Assembly (NCBI RefSeq): GCF_954871325.1
Contig: NC_088779.1
Span: 29,116,915 to 29,180,914 of the forward strand
Length of the DNA stretch: 64,000 bases
Origin: Gordionus sp. m RMFG-2023
Taxonomy: Eukaryota; Nematomorpha; Gordioida; Chordodea; Parachordodidae
Direction: 5' to 3'
A program made the position numbers and the translations under genes. Under the pieces are notes generated by a model. The model saw nothing but the letters and a program-made list of their open reading frames with translations. It did not search any database and had not been told where the DNA came from. Positions 37,866-48,421 of the stretch are shown in pieces (position 1 is the first letter of the stretch; every line of letters starts with the position of its first letter).

Positions 37866-38620
37866 CAGGGTTGTCAGGTCAAAATTTTCAAATTGCGGGA
37901 GAAATTTGGTATTTTGCGGGAGAAATAAAAAATTGCGGGATAAATATGAAAATTGCGGTAGAAATAAAAAAATTTCTAAAGGCCCACATAATCCCGGCCA
38001 GGCCGGGATTTTGAATTGACTTAATTATTCGCCATTATTTTTTTTATTATTTATGTAAATACAAATTCGGTATCTATTTTTCAAAATAAAATAACATCTT
38101 GATTTATTTTAATATATTAATTAATAAAAAAGAATGTAAACTAGATAAAGTTTTATAAAAAAAACAAACGATTTTAATTTTGCAATGCAAAAAATATATT
38201 TTATGCGAATGTCCTGCGAAACATCCGCAATTGGAAATCTACCTTGTGTGTGTATAACATTATAGGAATAGGCGCTAAATGATCACGTATCACGTTTAAA
38301 TATATAATAAGGTAATATTGTACTCATTTCAATGATAATTATTTTATTTATTTATGTTCAATCACATTATTATAATCAGTGCAGGAGAGTGTATCTACAT
38401 CCATTGCAAAACAAAAATATTGTCCATAAATAAAAAATAATACAGATGCAACTACGGTTTCAGCAATTGTAATTACTTATCTTGTAGTACAACATTCACA
38501 GAGCTACTTATCATTACAATGTAGGTAGAATCTTTCCCCATAATATTTAACGACTCCAAGATAAATGACAACTTTACTTGTAGAAAAAAATGAGCAAGGA
38601 TATCATCAATGTTTTAGAAC

Positions 38621-39285
38621 TTGAATTCAGGAGGTCAATCTCTACGATTTAAAAGATGGTCATACATATGCAATTCTAACAGCCCTTATATCCTCTGCTA
38701 TTTCAACAAAATTAAGGTCTTTTTAATAAAACTATTAAATTTTTTCCCCTCAAATAGTAAATACAAAGACATAGCTAACCATATAATGGTAAATATAGCA
38801 GATTCGGGATTATCAATAAATTACATGTCAACTTTATGATCTGATAATGCCTCAGTGAATTTAGAACAAACCAGAGTGTATTTACAGAATTGAGTCAGCA
38901 CAATGTTGGTTGCGATATGTCCCTAATACCCGCCATCTATAGAATTTTATAATTTTATAAACCTTTAAATATTTCTTAAATAAATATTATAAAAGCTGTC
39001 CTAACATTTTGAAAATATTTTTCAGTAATGAATGGCAGAGGTATATTTAGGAATGATTGCACTTGTAGGAAATCTACTATATACTGTTAATGTGCAGTTG
39101 CAATCAGAAAAAAAAATTATGTTGCAGATGTGTTAATCTTTACAGTTAAAAATTGACAATAAATTTTATGACGCCATTGCCAAAACTATATTAACATGTT
39201 CAAATATTTTAAAAATACCGATAGACATTGATGTCTTGTTTGAGGATATTGTAATGCTCTCTATTTTTGATTTACAATGTAAAAA
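38621..39285 (+). pseudogene. Partial hAT transposase, plus-strand copy
   Basis: Readable blocks are DIANHIMVNIADSGLSINYM and then, after a stop, SDNASVN, the region of a catalytic Asp in hAT transposases. Further on comes MSLIPAIYRIL, matching the RWLSLLPAIERIL-type block of the family. The DNA at about 39205-39275 matches the minus-strand copy at 39615-39690. It is interrupted by several stops and shifts and lacks the C-terminal dimerisation domain. Confidence 0.7.
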
Positions 39286-39337
39286 ATATATTTATTTTAT
39301 GCGAATGATAAATAAAAAAATATAAATTAAATAAATA

Positions 39338-40852
39338 TTAATTATATATTATTTGAGATTTAAATAATGGAACTAAACGTTTACCGTCGTTATTGAGATA
39401 TTTATAAAATTCCTGGCATCTAATGTTGTTAAAGCAATCCAACTCCCAGGCAGTCCTCATTAGGCTAAAAATGCGCTTTGATGAGGCATTAGAATGAGGT
39501 AAAGAAGACTCGCAATTTTTTTCCAGGCATGGGTATTTATTGTTATTACGAAAAAATTCTACCCGTTTCTCCTCTGCTTTTAGACAATCTAACTTTAAGT
39601 ATTCTGGCGAATCATAAAAAATAGAGAGAATTACAATCTCCTCAAACAAGACATCAATGTCTTTCGGTATTTTTATATTTATAAAATTACAAAAACCATC
39701 ATTTGACGGTTTCTGTTCCAAGGTTATAATATTTATACATTTGTAAATAGAGTTATTAAAATCAAATTTTGATCGTAAATATTGTAAAATTGTCTTAAAA
39801 ATATTTGCTTCATTAAAAAATGTAATAATTAGAGTATTATTTGAACATTTAATATTTTTAGCAATGGAGTCATAAAATTTATTATATTTTTAACTGTATA
39901 GATGAACAGAGCTGTAGCATAATTTTGTGAATCTTTATTAATAAAAAATATTCTGATTGCAACTGAATATTAACTTCATGAAGTAGATTTCCTACACGTG
40001 AAACTAATTTCAAATATGCTTCTGCTATTTTATACTAGAAAAAAATTTTCAAAATTTTATAACAGCTTTAAAAACTTTATTTAAAAAGTATTTTTTTCAG
40101 GGTTTGTAAAATTTTAAAATTCTATCGATGGCAGGTATTAACGATAAGCACCTGATAGGTACATATCGCAACAATTCACACCATTCCAAGTCAGACCACT
40201 CCACCAACTCTTTTAATTTATTAACTCTTATAGTTGATGAATTTATTCGTTAAAACATCTCATCATAATTATTTCGACATCATAGATAGTACATTCATTG
40301 CCTTCTTGCAAGAATCATGTAGTATATGGCATATACAGTCAATTGGTATTAATTCATTATTGTGCGGCCTCAATTCGGGAAATACACTTTGGTTTTTGCC
40401 AAAATTTAGAAAGGCATTATCAGCGCAGAAAGCTGACATGCAATTTATTGATAACCCTGAATCAGCTATTTACATTATATGGTTAGCTACATCGTTGGAT
40501 TTTTCACTATCCGAGGAAAAATTTTTAACAGTTTTAATCAAATATTCATATTCTTGTTGAAATAGCGAAAGATCAATGGAAATGTTTTAATATTTCCCTT
40601 ATTAGATTCATCTGTCTCTTTCAAATCGTCTAGAATTGACCTATAGGATTCAGGTACTATAACACTTGTGATAGCCTCGCTCATTTTTGTTAGGTTTGCA
40701 CTTATATTGGAGTCGTTAAATATCATGAGAAAAGATTCGACCCACATTGTAATGATATATATAGAGCTCTGTAAATGTTGAACTACATAATAGATGTATA
40801 CGATTTCCACAAATATAGTTTCATTTTGATAATATTTTTGTATTGTAATCAA
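39338..40852 (-). pseudogene. hAT transposase, minus-strand copy with dimerisation domain
   Basis: Reading from 40852 downward: a frame of 104 codons (40852-40538), then ADNAFLNFGKNQSVFPEL near 40430-40375, IDCICHILHDSCKKA near 40340-40290 (the Cys-x2-His motif of hAT proteins), VPIRCLSLIPAIDRIL near 40165-40115, and finally an open frame of 127 codons (39721-39338). That last frame holds the C-terminal hAT dimerisation domain, with ESSLPHSNASSKRIFSLM and then NNIRCQEFYKYLN. Such proteins cut and join transposon ends. Stops and shifts between the blocks show it is inactive. Confidence 0.85.
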
Positions 40853-41205
40853 TGTTGATATACTCCTGTACTGACTAATGAATGAAATAATGTTGATTTA
40901 TTATTAGATAAAAATAAAACACGATGGAAAGAAATTTACAAACTAGACATGTTTTTCGAATAAATATTTAAAATTTAATTTAAAAATATAAAAATAATCA
41001 ATTACTGTCTCTCAAAATTATTATTTATATATAAAAACGTTAAAAACTTTTTAAAAAAATTGCGGGAGAAATTAAAATTCGCGGTAGATTTTTGAGGGAG
41101 ATTTCTAATTGCTGTAGTTTTGCAGGTGAGAGATGTCTGCGTGTTAACTAAAAAATAGCGAGGGTCTCCCTCTGATGGGGGGAGACATGGCAACCCTGGT
41201 TATGA

Positions 41206-41454
41206 ATCGAGTTGAAAAGGAAGTTTAAGCCTTGGTTTAAAGTTTTAAAGGTTAATAATTACCAATTTATTTTAAATTTCGAATGTGCTGAGCAAGCTAA
41301 TTGGGAAGAAGAGAGAATCGTGAGGAATACAAAAATAAGTTCTAGATTTTACCCACTGGCTAAATTACTTGAACTTTATTACTTTTCTAATGTTGACGAG
41401 AAGGTCGGCACAGATAAAATTCCAGGCGAAGAAATTGCCATACTACTAAGGATA
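41206..41454 (+). CDS. Open frame of unknown nature next to the hAT, possible exon
   Basis: A frame open from 41206 to a stop near 41455 encodes about 82 residues with a normal-looking mix, for example ANWEEERIVRNTK, RFYPLAKLLELYYF and DKIPGEEIAILLRI. The DNA is richer in G+C than its flanks. There is no ATG at its start, and a TGA lies just upstream, at the hAT target site. If real it would be a last exon or an eroded gene fragment, with the hAT inserted immediately upstream. I recognise no domain. It may equally be a remnant of an unknown element. Confidence 0.3.
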
Positions 41455-41457
41455 TGA

Positions 41458-42079
41458 AATAATTGTGCTTAATACATATAATTTTGTAATATTACATTAA
41501 AACATTCAAAATAAAGATATTTATTTTATTTACATATATATAGGTCAACGTTGCACAAGTAATTTCAATAAAAAAAGATTTTCATTACATAATCATCTAT
41601 AATAAAAGCTAATAATTTCGTTAAGGTATATAATATATTATTTACATTATTTGGGTAATGTCTTAGTAGAATAAGTGAAACCCGCAAAGTCATTTTTCAC
41701 GTCCCAAGACCGACTTTAAAAGAAATAACACGGTCTTAACACCTGAGCCCAAGCACAACATATTTATTCCAGCCCGGCCCATGCCAGACCAGATTAAAAT
41801 ATTTTTGAAATTTTAGTTTGATTAATATGAAATCTAATGAAAAATTAATATTATATATTTTAATAATCATATATTGCCACCTTTTAAAAGTGTATTTCCT
41901 TATTAAAGGAAATCTTAAGCTTTAAACAACCCCAGATCTCTAAGAACAAGGGAAGGCTTATATCTTAGTAACTTACATAATCTCTTCATTTTCTAATACC
42001 CTTCAAATGAATGATTTATATTTTATAATAATTATTTATTTAAAATAAAATATGTATCTTTTGAAATAACTGTTTGATT
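41458..42079. other. AT-rich stretch with one GC-rich patch
   Basis: The patch 41690-41805 carries CCCAAGACCG, GAGCCCAAGC and CCAGCCCGGCCCATGCC, similar in style to the GC-rich ends at 23223-23455. It is probably half of a hAT-type MITE. No gene is seen. Confidence 0.45.
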
Positions 42080-42328
42080 TAGTGTTGATAAACGGCTCTA
42101 TTTGAGCCCATTTTTAAAAACAGTTAGCTAAATATTTAGCCAAATATTTAAATATTTAGCCAAATATTTAAATATTTAGCCAGAAAAATATTCCCTAAAG
42201 TTCAATAATTCGCTAATAGGTATATAAAGCTTTTACCCTTCTCTGATTAAAATTTTCAATTGCATAATATTTTAATATTGAGTTAGTTTTTAAAAATTCG
42301 ACTCAAATGGAGCCGTTTAACAACACTC
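42080..42328. mobile_element. hAT-type MITE, family M2, perfect 8-bp target duplication
   Basis: This 249-bp element starts TAGTGTTGATAAACGGCTC and its right end, complemented, starts GAGTGTTGTTAAACGGCTC. The inverted repeats extend about 40 bases. The sequence gtttgatt lies on both sides (42072-42079 and 42329-42336). Inside are tandem copies of a motif with AAATATTTAGCC. A related element lies at 46568-46762. No coding capacity. Confidence 0.9.
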
Positions 42329-42665
42329 GTTTGATTAAGGTTTTATAGATAAAATAATTATTTTTTAAATCAGGTTAGAATATAATGTTATTTAGTTGAA
42401 TAATGAGATTAATATTAATTTTATATCTTATATACATTTAAAGCAATTTATAATTATTTAAAAAAATATATAAAGTTGAAGTGAGAAATGGTGAAAACTG
42501 GGATATATGCGGTACTTATACATATTAAATTTATATAAAAAATTACATTGAAACAATTTCTTATATTTAAATATTGATTATAAATGGAAAGAATAATATT
42601 TTTTAATATTATAATAGGATAATAAATAAATTGCATCATTTTATGCAAAAAAATTAGATTGAAAT

Positions 42666-44832
42666 CAGGGATGTGAACCCTTCAACAAAAAAAAAGGGGT
42701 TCGGGTCCTGTAATAAATTTTTAAAGGACCCGGTCCAGGGTTCGGGTCCGGGTTCAGGGAACATAAAAATAATGACTCAAAATAAGACTTTTTTTTCATT
42801 CATTTTTATTATACTTCAATATATATACACATTCATAATTCAAAATGAAATAATTTAAATTTTAAATATTTAATTCAATCGAACGATCATAATATCTTCT
42901 AAAATATATGTATTTCAAAGAAGAAAATCCACGTTCTACGCTGACCTAAAATAGATAGTTATCTTTATAATATATAAATTATTGTACCTGTGTCGCCGGT
43001 ACAGCCATGACGAATACAAGGTATACAATTCAGGATATATTAGAGAATTTTCCTCCCAGAATGTTAAAATATTTTTATCTCTATTAATTCTCTTAACTTC
43101 TGAGAATTTTTCAATTAAAGATACAATCGATATTTTTTTCACCTTTCAATCTGATCTTGATGATAATTTTATTTTTTTTTCTCTATCTAATAATAAAATT
43201 TCGAGATCGACAATATTACTATCATCATTACTATCGCTACAACCATTAGATGTTGAAGCCTCCAATATATTGTTAATAATAGAGTTATGGTTATGCCATA
43301 AATCGTCGAGATTGTTTATTGCCATTTGCTTTTGCTCAATACTTAATAGAACTTGATATCGAGGATCTAAATATATTGAGGCATATACAACACTATTTTT
43401 CAAATATTGTTGCTCTCGTATTTTCATGTTTTCTAATATTTCGTATGAAAAGGAACTTGTAAATTTTTCTAATTCTAATCGACATCTCACCCATATGCCA
43501 TAAAAATCGGATAAACACAACTGTTCTGACTGCAATCGTAATGTAGTAATTTTCAAAGGAACCAACACCCTAGTAAGGTCCTTGATTTGATTCCAATCAT
43601 CCTCTGACAAAATGATTTCACATGATCCTATAATAAAATCTCACAGAAATCTTTTAAACTTATTAATCGCTCTAGCATCATACAGATAGAGAACCAACGG
43701 GTTGTGCAATCTAATATTGCCATTTGCCTTTTCATGGATTTTAATATTCGTACAATTGTAGGAGTTCTTAAATATTTAGCAACATCCCTTGCTTTGTCAA
43801 TTATAGTTTTAAAGATATTATTTTTGAGGGAATCATTAATAGCTAATTGTAGTGTGTGGGCTGCACATCTGATACAGTATATCTTCGTGGAAAAATCTTT
43901 TATTATCTCCGGTATGTCAAATTCACTTATGTCCTCAAAATTATTATCATCATTATTTATATCTATATCATCCATTTCGTCCAATGAACATTCATTTAAT
44001 AATTTAATAGATTTGACTAGATTAGCACCATTATCCGTAGTAATGGTATAAACGTTTCTTAAAGGAATATGGAATTTATTTAAAGTTTCTATTATCATAC
44101 TTTTTATATTTTCAGAAGTTGAACTTTCTTTAATCTCCTTCATTGCTAAATTTCTTAAGATTATATTATTTCCTTTAATATATTGTATATTTATTCCTAA
44201 TATATTTCTCCCTAATCTTTGGGCGGAATCTATTTTTAATGAAATTAATTTGTTTTTTGTTTCTTTTATTATTTTTGCTTGTATTTTTTTCGATTCATCA
44301 ACCACTAAGTCCTTAATTTTAAAACGGTTAATTGATGTTCCAATTGCCTTACTAATAGGATCAATAATTTTTTTTAAACCAGAATCCTCAATAATATTGA
44401 AAGGTCTTCCATTTATTGTAACAAGCTCAACTAAAGCATTCAACAAATTCTCCTCATACATTTGAATATGAATGCTTTTTTTAGGCAAAAAGCATATTAA
44501 TAAATTTACATAATAAAATATTAATACTTACACTAGAAAATAATTTATGGTATCAATCTCTAAATAAAATGAAATGAAGTCCAGGAAGAAAATCAAAAGA
44601 AAAGCGCGAATATAAAATAAATGATTCCACGAAAAAAATTAATAAAATTATAAAAATTTTATATTATTTTTTAAAAATAATATTTTTACATTATTTAAAA
44701 AAAAAATTTATATGTTAAAATTTTTACCCTGAACCCTTGAACCTTCCACTTTTTAAAAGGGTTCGGGTCCGGGTTCGGGTTCAGCCAAAATACGAGGGTT
44801 CAGAGGGTTTAGGGTCCGGGTTCACATCCCTG
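42666..44832 (-). mobile_element. Nearly complete hAT transposon, 2.17 kb
   Basis: The termini are CAGGGATGTGAACCC and its exact complement GGGTTCACATCCCTG (15 of 15). The flanks attgaaat (42658-42665) and gttgaaat (44833-44840) agree at 7 of 8 bases, a worn 8-bp target duplication. Dense GGGTTCGGGTCC-type subterminal repeats lie inside both ends and probably bind transposase. The transposase is on the minus strand and spans most of the element. This is the best preserved transposon in the window. Its terminal style is shared with remnants at 10369-11371 and 24267-24840 and with a piece of the tandem unit at 47577-53985. Confidence 0.93.
42936..44520 (-). pseudogene. hAT transposase, lightly damaged
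   Basis: Three consecutive minus-strand frames (44488-43628, 43610-43146, 43142-42936) cover about 510 residues of a hAT transposase. In order: ITTDNGANLVKSIKLLNE (catalytic-Asp region), YCIRCAAHTLQLAIND (Cys/His motif), LDCTTRWFSICMMLERLI (RW motif), then a helical insertion domain and the C-terminal FWEENSLIYPELYTLYSSWL dimerisation block. The frames are separated by one stop plus one shift at 43610-43628 and by one in-frame stop at about 43143. The true start is not evident: 44488 is a TTG, and the usual N-terminal BED finger is not readable upstream. A GTAAGT lies upstream on this strand (about 44526), so a small intron is possible. So it is a recent casualty, probably inactive. Confidence 0.88.
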
Positions 44833-44840
44833 GTTGAAAT

Positions 44841-46567
44841 AGTTTCATAATTTTATCTTGATTTTATTCAATGAATATGGATCCGGTACATAATTCTTAT
44901 ATTTACACAGAATATAGGCTATAACGAAATAAGGGAAAAGTTACTTAAACGGCCATAGGCCTAGATTAGCCAAGCTTCTTTAAATTTTTATCAATTAGAA
45001 GAATTTCTCATTTTAAAAATAATTTTTTAAAAGAAAATCGTTAATGTATTCTTTTGTTCCCTGAAAAATTATTCTATATCAATGACTATTTATAAACAAT
45101 CGTTAATTCATTCTTTTGTTCCCTGAAATATTATTCTATATCAATGACTATTTATAAACAATTACCCTTAAGCCTTCAAAATTATTGATAAAAAATTAGA
45201 ACTTACAAGCTTTTTGGCTTTTAATAACAACAAAATTAAGACAAATAATTTTTGGAAAAGTTATAAGTGGCAATAAAATATTTTTATTAAAATTAATATA
45301 GAAATAGGCAGGTTTTACACTTGTAGTTGTGAAATATCAATTTGGAAACATAAATAAGAGGTATATAGTCTCTTCATCTAATAAATGATAATAAATATAA
45401 ATTAAACTAGTTCATAATTTTTATTTTGAATTATTAAATCAAATTTTAATATTACTTTCTTATACATATATTATATTCTTATTTCATATTAGTAATTAAT
45501 TCTAAAAATAAGATACTAAAACAATTAATAACTTTCACTCAAACAGTATCAAGCTTAAATCAATAAACGTTAATATTTACAAAAACTTGTGTATTAGAGA
45601 TATCTATTTTAGTCAGTCCCATATTGTATATTTTAACCTTACTTCAAATGTATTTTATTTGGCACGAATATTAAAATTGTGTCTATATAACATTCCTTTT
45701 ATATAAAAAACATTTATTTAAATAAAAATTCTTATATTTATTTCAATTATTGAGAGTATATTTAATGCCAGATGCTTTCTATATTTCAAAATAGAGAGTT
45801 TTCGTAATTTATCCATTAATATTATTATTAAAAAAATAGGATCCCTTTATATATTTTAATTTTTCTATTCCAAAAAATGACTCATACGAATTTATTCATA
45901 TTTAACTAATGAGTTAATATATGATTTAATCTTAATTTTTCATCTGATTTTATATTTTAGATCTGGATGATTATGGTCAGATATTAATTTTTTCAAACTA
46001 TTATATAATAAAAGAGGTAAAATAAAAATCAAAACAAATATTTTTACAAAAATCCCTATAAATTATATTAATATTTATAGAACTTTATCGGCAAATGTAA
46101 ATGAAGAAAAATTCTTCTAAATCTATAAACTAATTTCAACCAAATATGCCTACTAAGTTCCTAAATTGGGGTTTTGAATTCATATTCTAATAAGGTTTTT
46201 TTGCCTTTGTCTATAATTTCAAACTGTATTCTGAGCATCTAATTGATTTTAAATTTATATTACTCAAATTCAAATATAAATTACAAAACTTTGTAAAGAA
46301 AATATTAATTTTTTTTTAATTTAAAATTGAATATTTTAATATAGAAAATATAGTTATTGAATAGTGCACTAAAATTTTCTTAAGAATTATATTCCAAGCA
46401 TATAAACTTATATAGTATTGATGAAAGAAAAAATGATGTTTTAAGAAATGAGAAAATATATAATTATGAAGCAAATCTTTTTTGATTGAGTTAATTTTTC
46501 AATGATTTTATGAGTAATTAATGTCTACTACCATTCAATCTATTTTCGAAGGTAAGAGTTTTCTTAA
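44841..46567. other. AT-rich stretch with a 62-bp tandem duplication
   Basis: A unit with TTCTTTTGTTCCCTGAAA and TCAATGACTATTTATAAAC occurs twice (about 45037-45100 and 45099-45162), almost unchanged. The rest is AT-rich and I can support no gene. Confidence 0.6.
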
Positions 46568-46762
46568 TAGTGTTGTTAAACGGTTCGATATGAGCTGATT
46601 TTTATAAACGGGTATAACAATATTTTAAGCAGAATAATATTATGCAAGCCTAAAGATTTTACTCATATGAGGAGCAAATATATGGGTATCTATTATGGAA
46701 ATCTTAAGACTTAGGCAATATTTTTCTGACTAAATAATGAGTTAGCCGTTTTAAAACACCGC
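46568..46762. mobile_element. hAT-type MITE, family M2, older copy
   Basis: The left end TAGTGTTGTTAAACGGTTC is almost the same as the ends of the MITE at 42080-42328. The right end, complemented, begins GCGGTGTTTTAAAACGGC, which has diverged. Length is about 195 bp. The flanks no longer show a convincing duplication, so this copy is older. Confidence 0.7.
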
Positions 46763-46840
46763 TTTTATACTAAAATATACATGTTCATTCAATTAGTAGA
46801 AGAACTTTGACAGAGTTGCCATATATATAATTTTAATATG

Positions 46841-46999
46841 TATGGAAAATAGTATTATATATGTTTGAAATTATACATAGTATTTATAATTTTTTGGAAC
46901 ATTATCAATAATATTTAACTTATGTATGGAATAGTATTATATATGTTTGAAATTATACATATATTTATAATTTTTTGGAACATTATCAATAATATTTAA
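46841..46999. repeat. Tandem duplication, about 83-bp unit, two copies
   Basis: A unit with TAGTATTATATATGTTTGAA and TTTTTTGGAACATTATCAA occurs twice in a row with few changes. The left-arm counterpart (about 25990-26080) has only one copy, so the duplication came later. Confidence 0.8.
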
Positions 47000-48421
47000 C
47001 TTTTATACCATAGTTTGCAATCATCTAATAATGCACATGGTATACTATAACATACTCAGATTAAAAATCTGCTAAATATTTATTCTCTAACAAAATTTAA
47101 TATAGATTTTAAAGTATTCTACGTTATTAATATTTGCATATTTTTGAGTCCTACCTAATTAATAACCTTGCATTCATTTGAGTTATAAAATTATACAAGA
47201 AGGGGTAAGATAATTATTTTATAATATTCGTCGATTGACCGACCCTGTATTCATATTAAAAAGATGGTTTGTATTGTGCGAATTAGGGTAGATAAATATG
47301 TTTGTTCATAATTAATGAATTCAGAATAAAAATATTCAACTGAGGAAGAGTGGCACGATATTTTATCAAATTATTTTTATATATGTATTATTTAATTTTT
47401 AATAACATATTGTCAAAAATTATTGTTTAAATAGTTAAATAATTATTAAAATACTTTCATTAGACACCTCATTATGGCGAATGATAGGTGACGATATTAT
47501 TTTATTTTGTTTATCTACATCTTTTTCTCTGCTTGCGAGGTACTTATGATTTTACCCTTTTCTTAAAAAAACATTGTCTATATATTGTTTTAATTAATTC
47601 ATGATAGAAATCTAAATTATTTTAATAGATTTGATCTGTATAATAATTTTATTCTATATTTTTTAGATAAATCTCGTGAGTCAACAATACACTCTAAAAA
47701 TATATTGTTATTAAATAAGATATAAACATATAAGTTATAGAAATATGAAGTAGAATTAATTTATATATTTAATTTTAACATAATATTTAACTTAATTGAA
47801 TAGTTTTATTTACAAACATTAGAATATTTTAAATTCATAAAATTCTCTAACGAATTTCATAATATAATTAAGAGATTAATTGTAATTAAAAATATTTAAA
47901 AAGATTTAGAGAAATATTTATAATAATTTCTATAAGTTAATTTGATATAAAATTAATATATTATCAAATATATATTTCAGACATATTGTGTTATTTTTCA
48001 AGGACTGCTAATAGAACTCTTCTAACCTTTAATATTTTACTGAATCTGAACCCTTTTTTAAAATTTAGGGTTTAATTTATAATAATATATATATTTTTTA
48101 AATATTAAATTTAAATTTATTTTTAAAAAATATGATAAAAATAACAATTAAAAAAGACCAATAATTTAATATAAATTTTTTTTTTTCAATTTATAAATAT
48201 TTTTTGAAGAAAAATATTTTATCGGAATCCTTTTTCTAGAGTATTCAATTTTATGTGAAAATGTAAAAATTTATCAATATAAAAATTATTGTTTAAATAG
48301 TAAATTAATTTTTAATTTACTTATATTAGGCGCAGATGATAAAGCAACTTACCGTATGACCATATTTTATTTTATTTTTTATTTTGTATACGAAATATTT
48401 ATAATTTTAAACTATGTCTAT

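Larger units (their letters stand above)
37866..41198. mobile_element. hAT transposon with perfect 8-bp target duplication and internal inverted duplication
   Basis: The termini are CAGGGTTGTCAGGTC on the left and, complemented, CAGGGTTGCCATGTC on the right (13 of 15 agree). The sequence gttatgaa flanks both sides (37858-37865 and 41199-41206), a perfect 8-bp target duplication. Both ends carry subterminal copies of TTGCGGGAGAAAT. Inside, two partial transposase copies face each other: plus-strand remnants at about 38620-39285 and a longer minus-strand copy at about 40852-39338. So the 3.3-kb element is a tail-to-tail composite, each outer end being a 5' end. Both copies are broken, but the intact duplication shows that the composite moved as a unit. 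Confidence 0.9.

Noticed and set aside
40234-40560. 108-codon plus-strand frame
   Set aside because: The minus strand here carries clear hAT transposase motifs; the plus frame is their shadow. The same applies to 42982-43356, 43704-44051 and 44250-44465.
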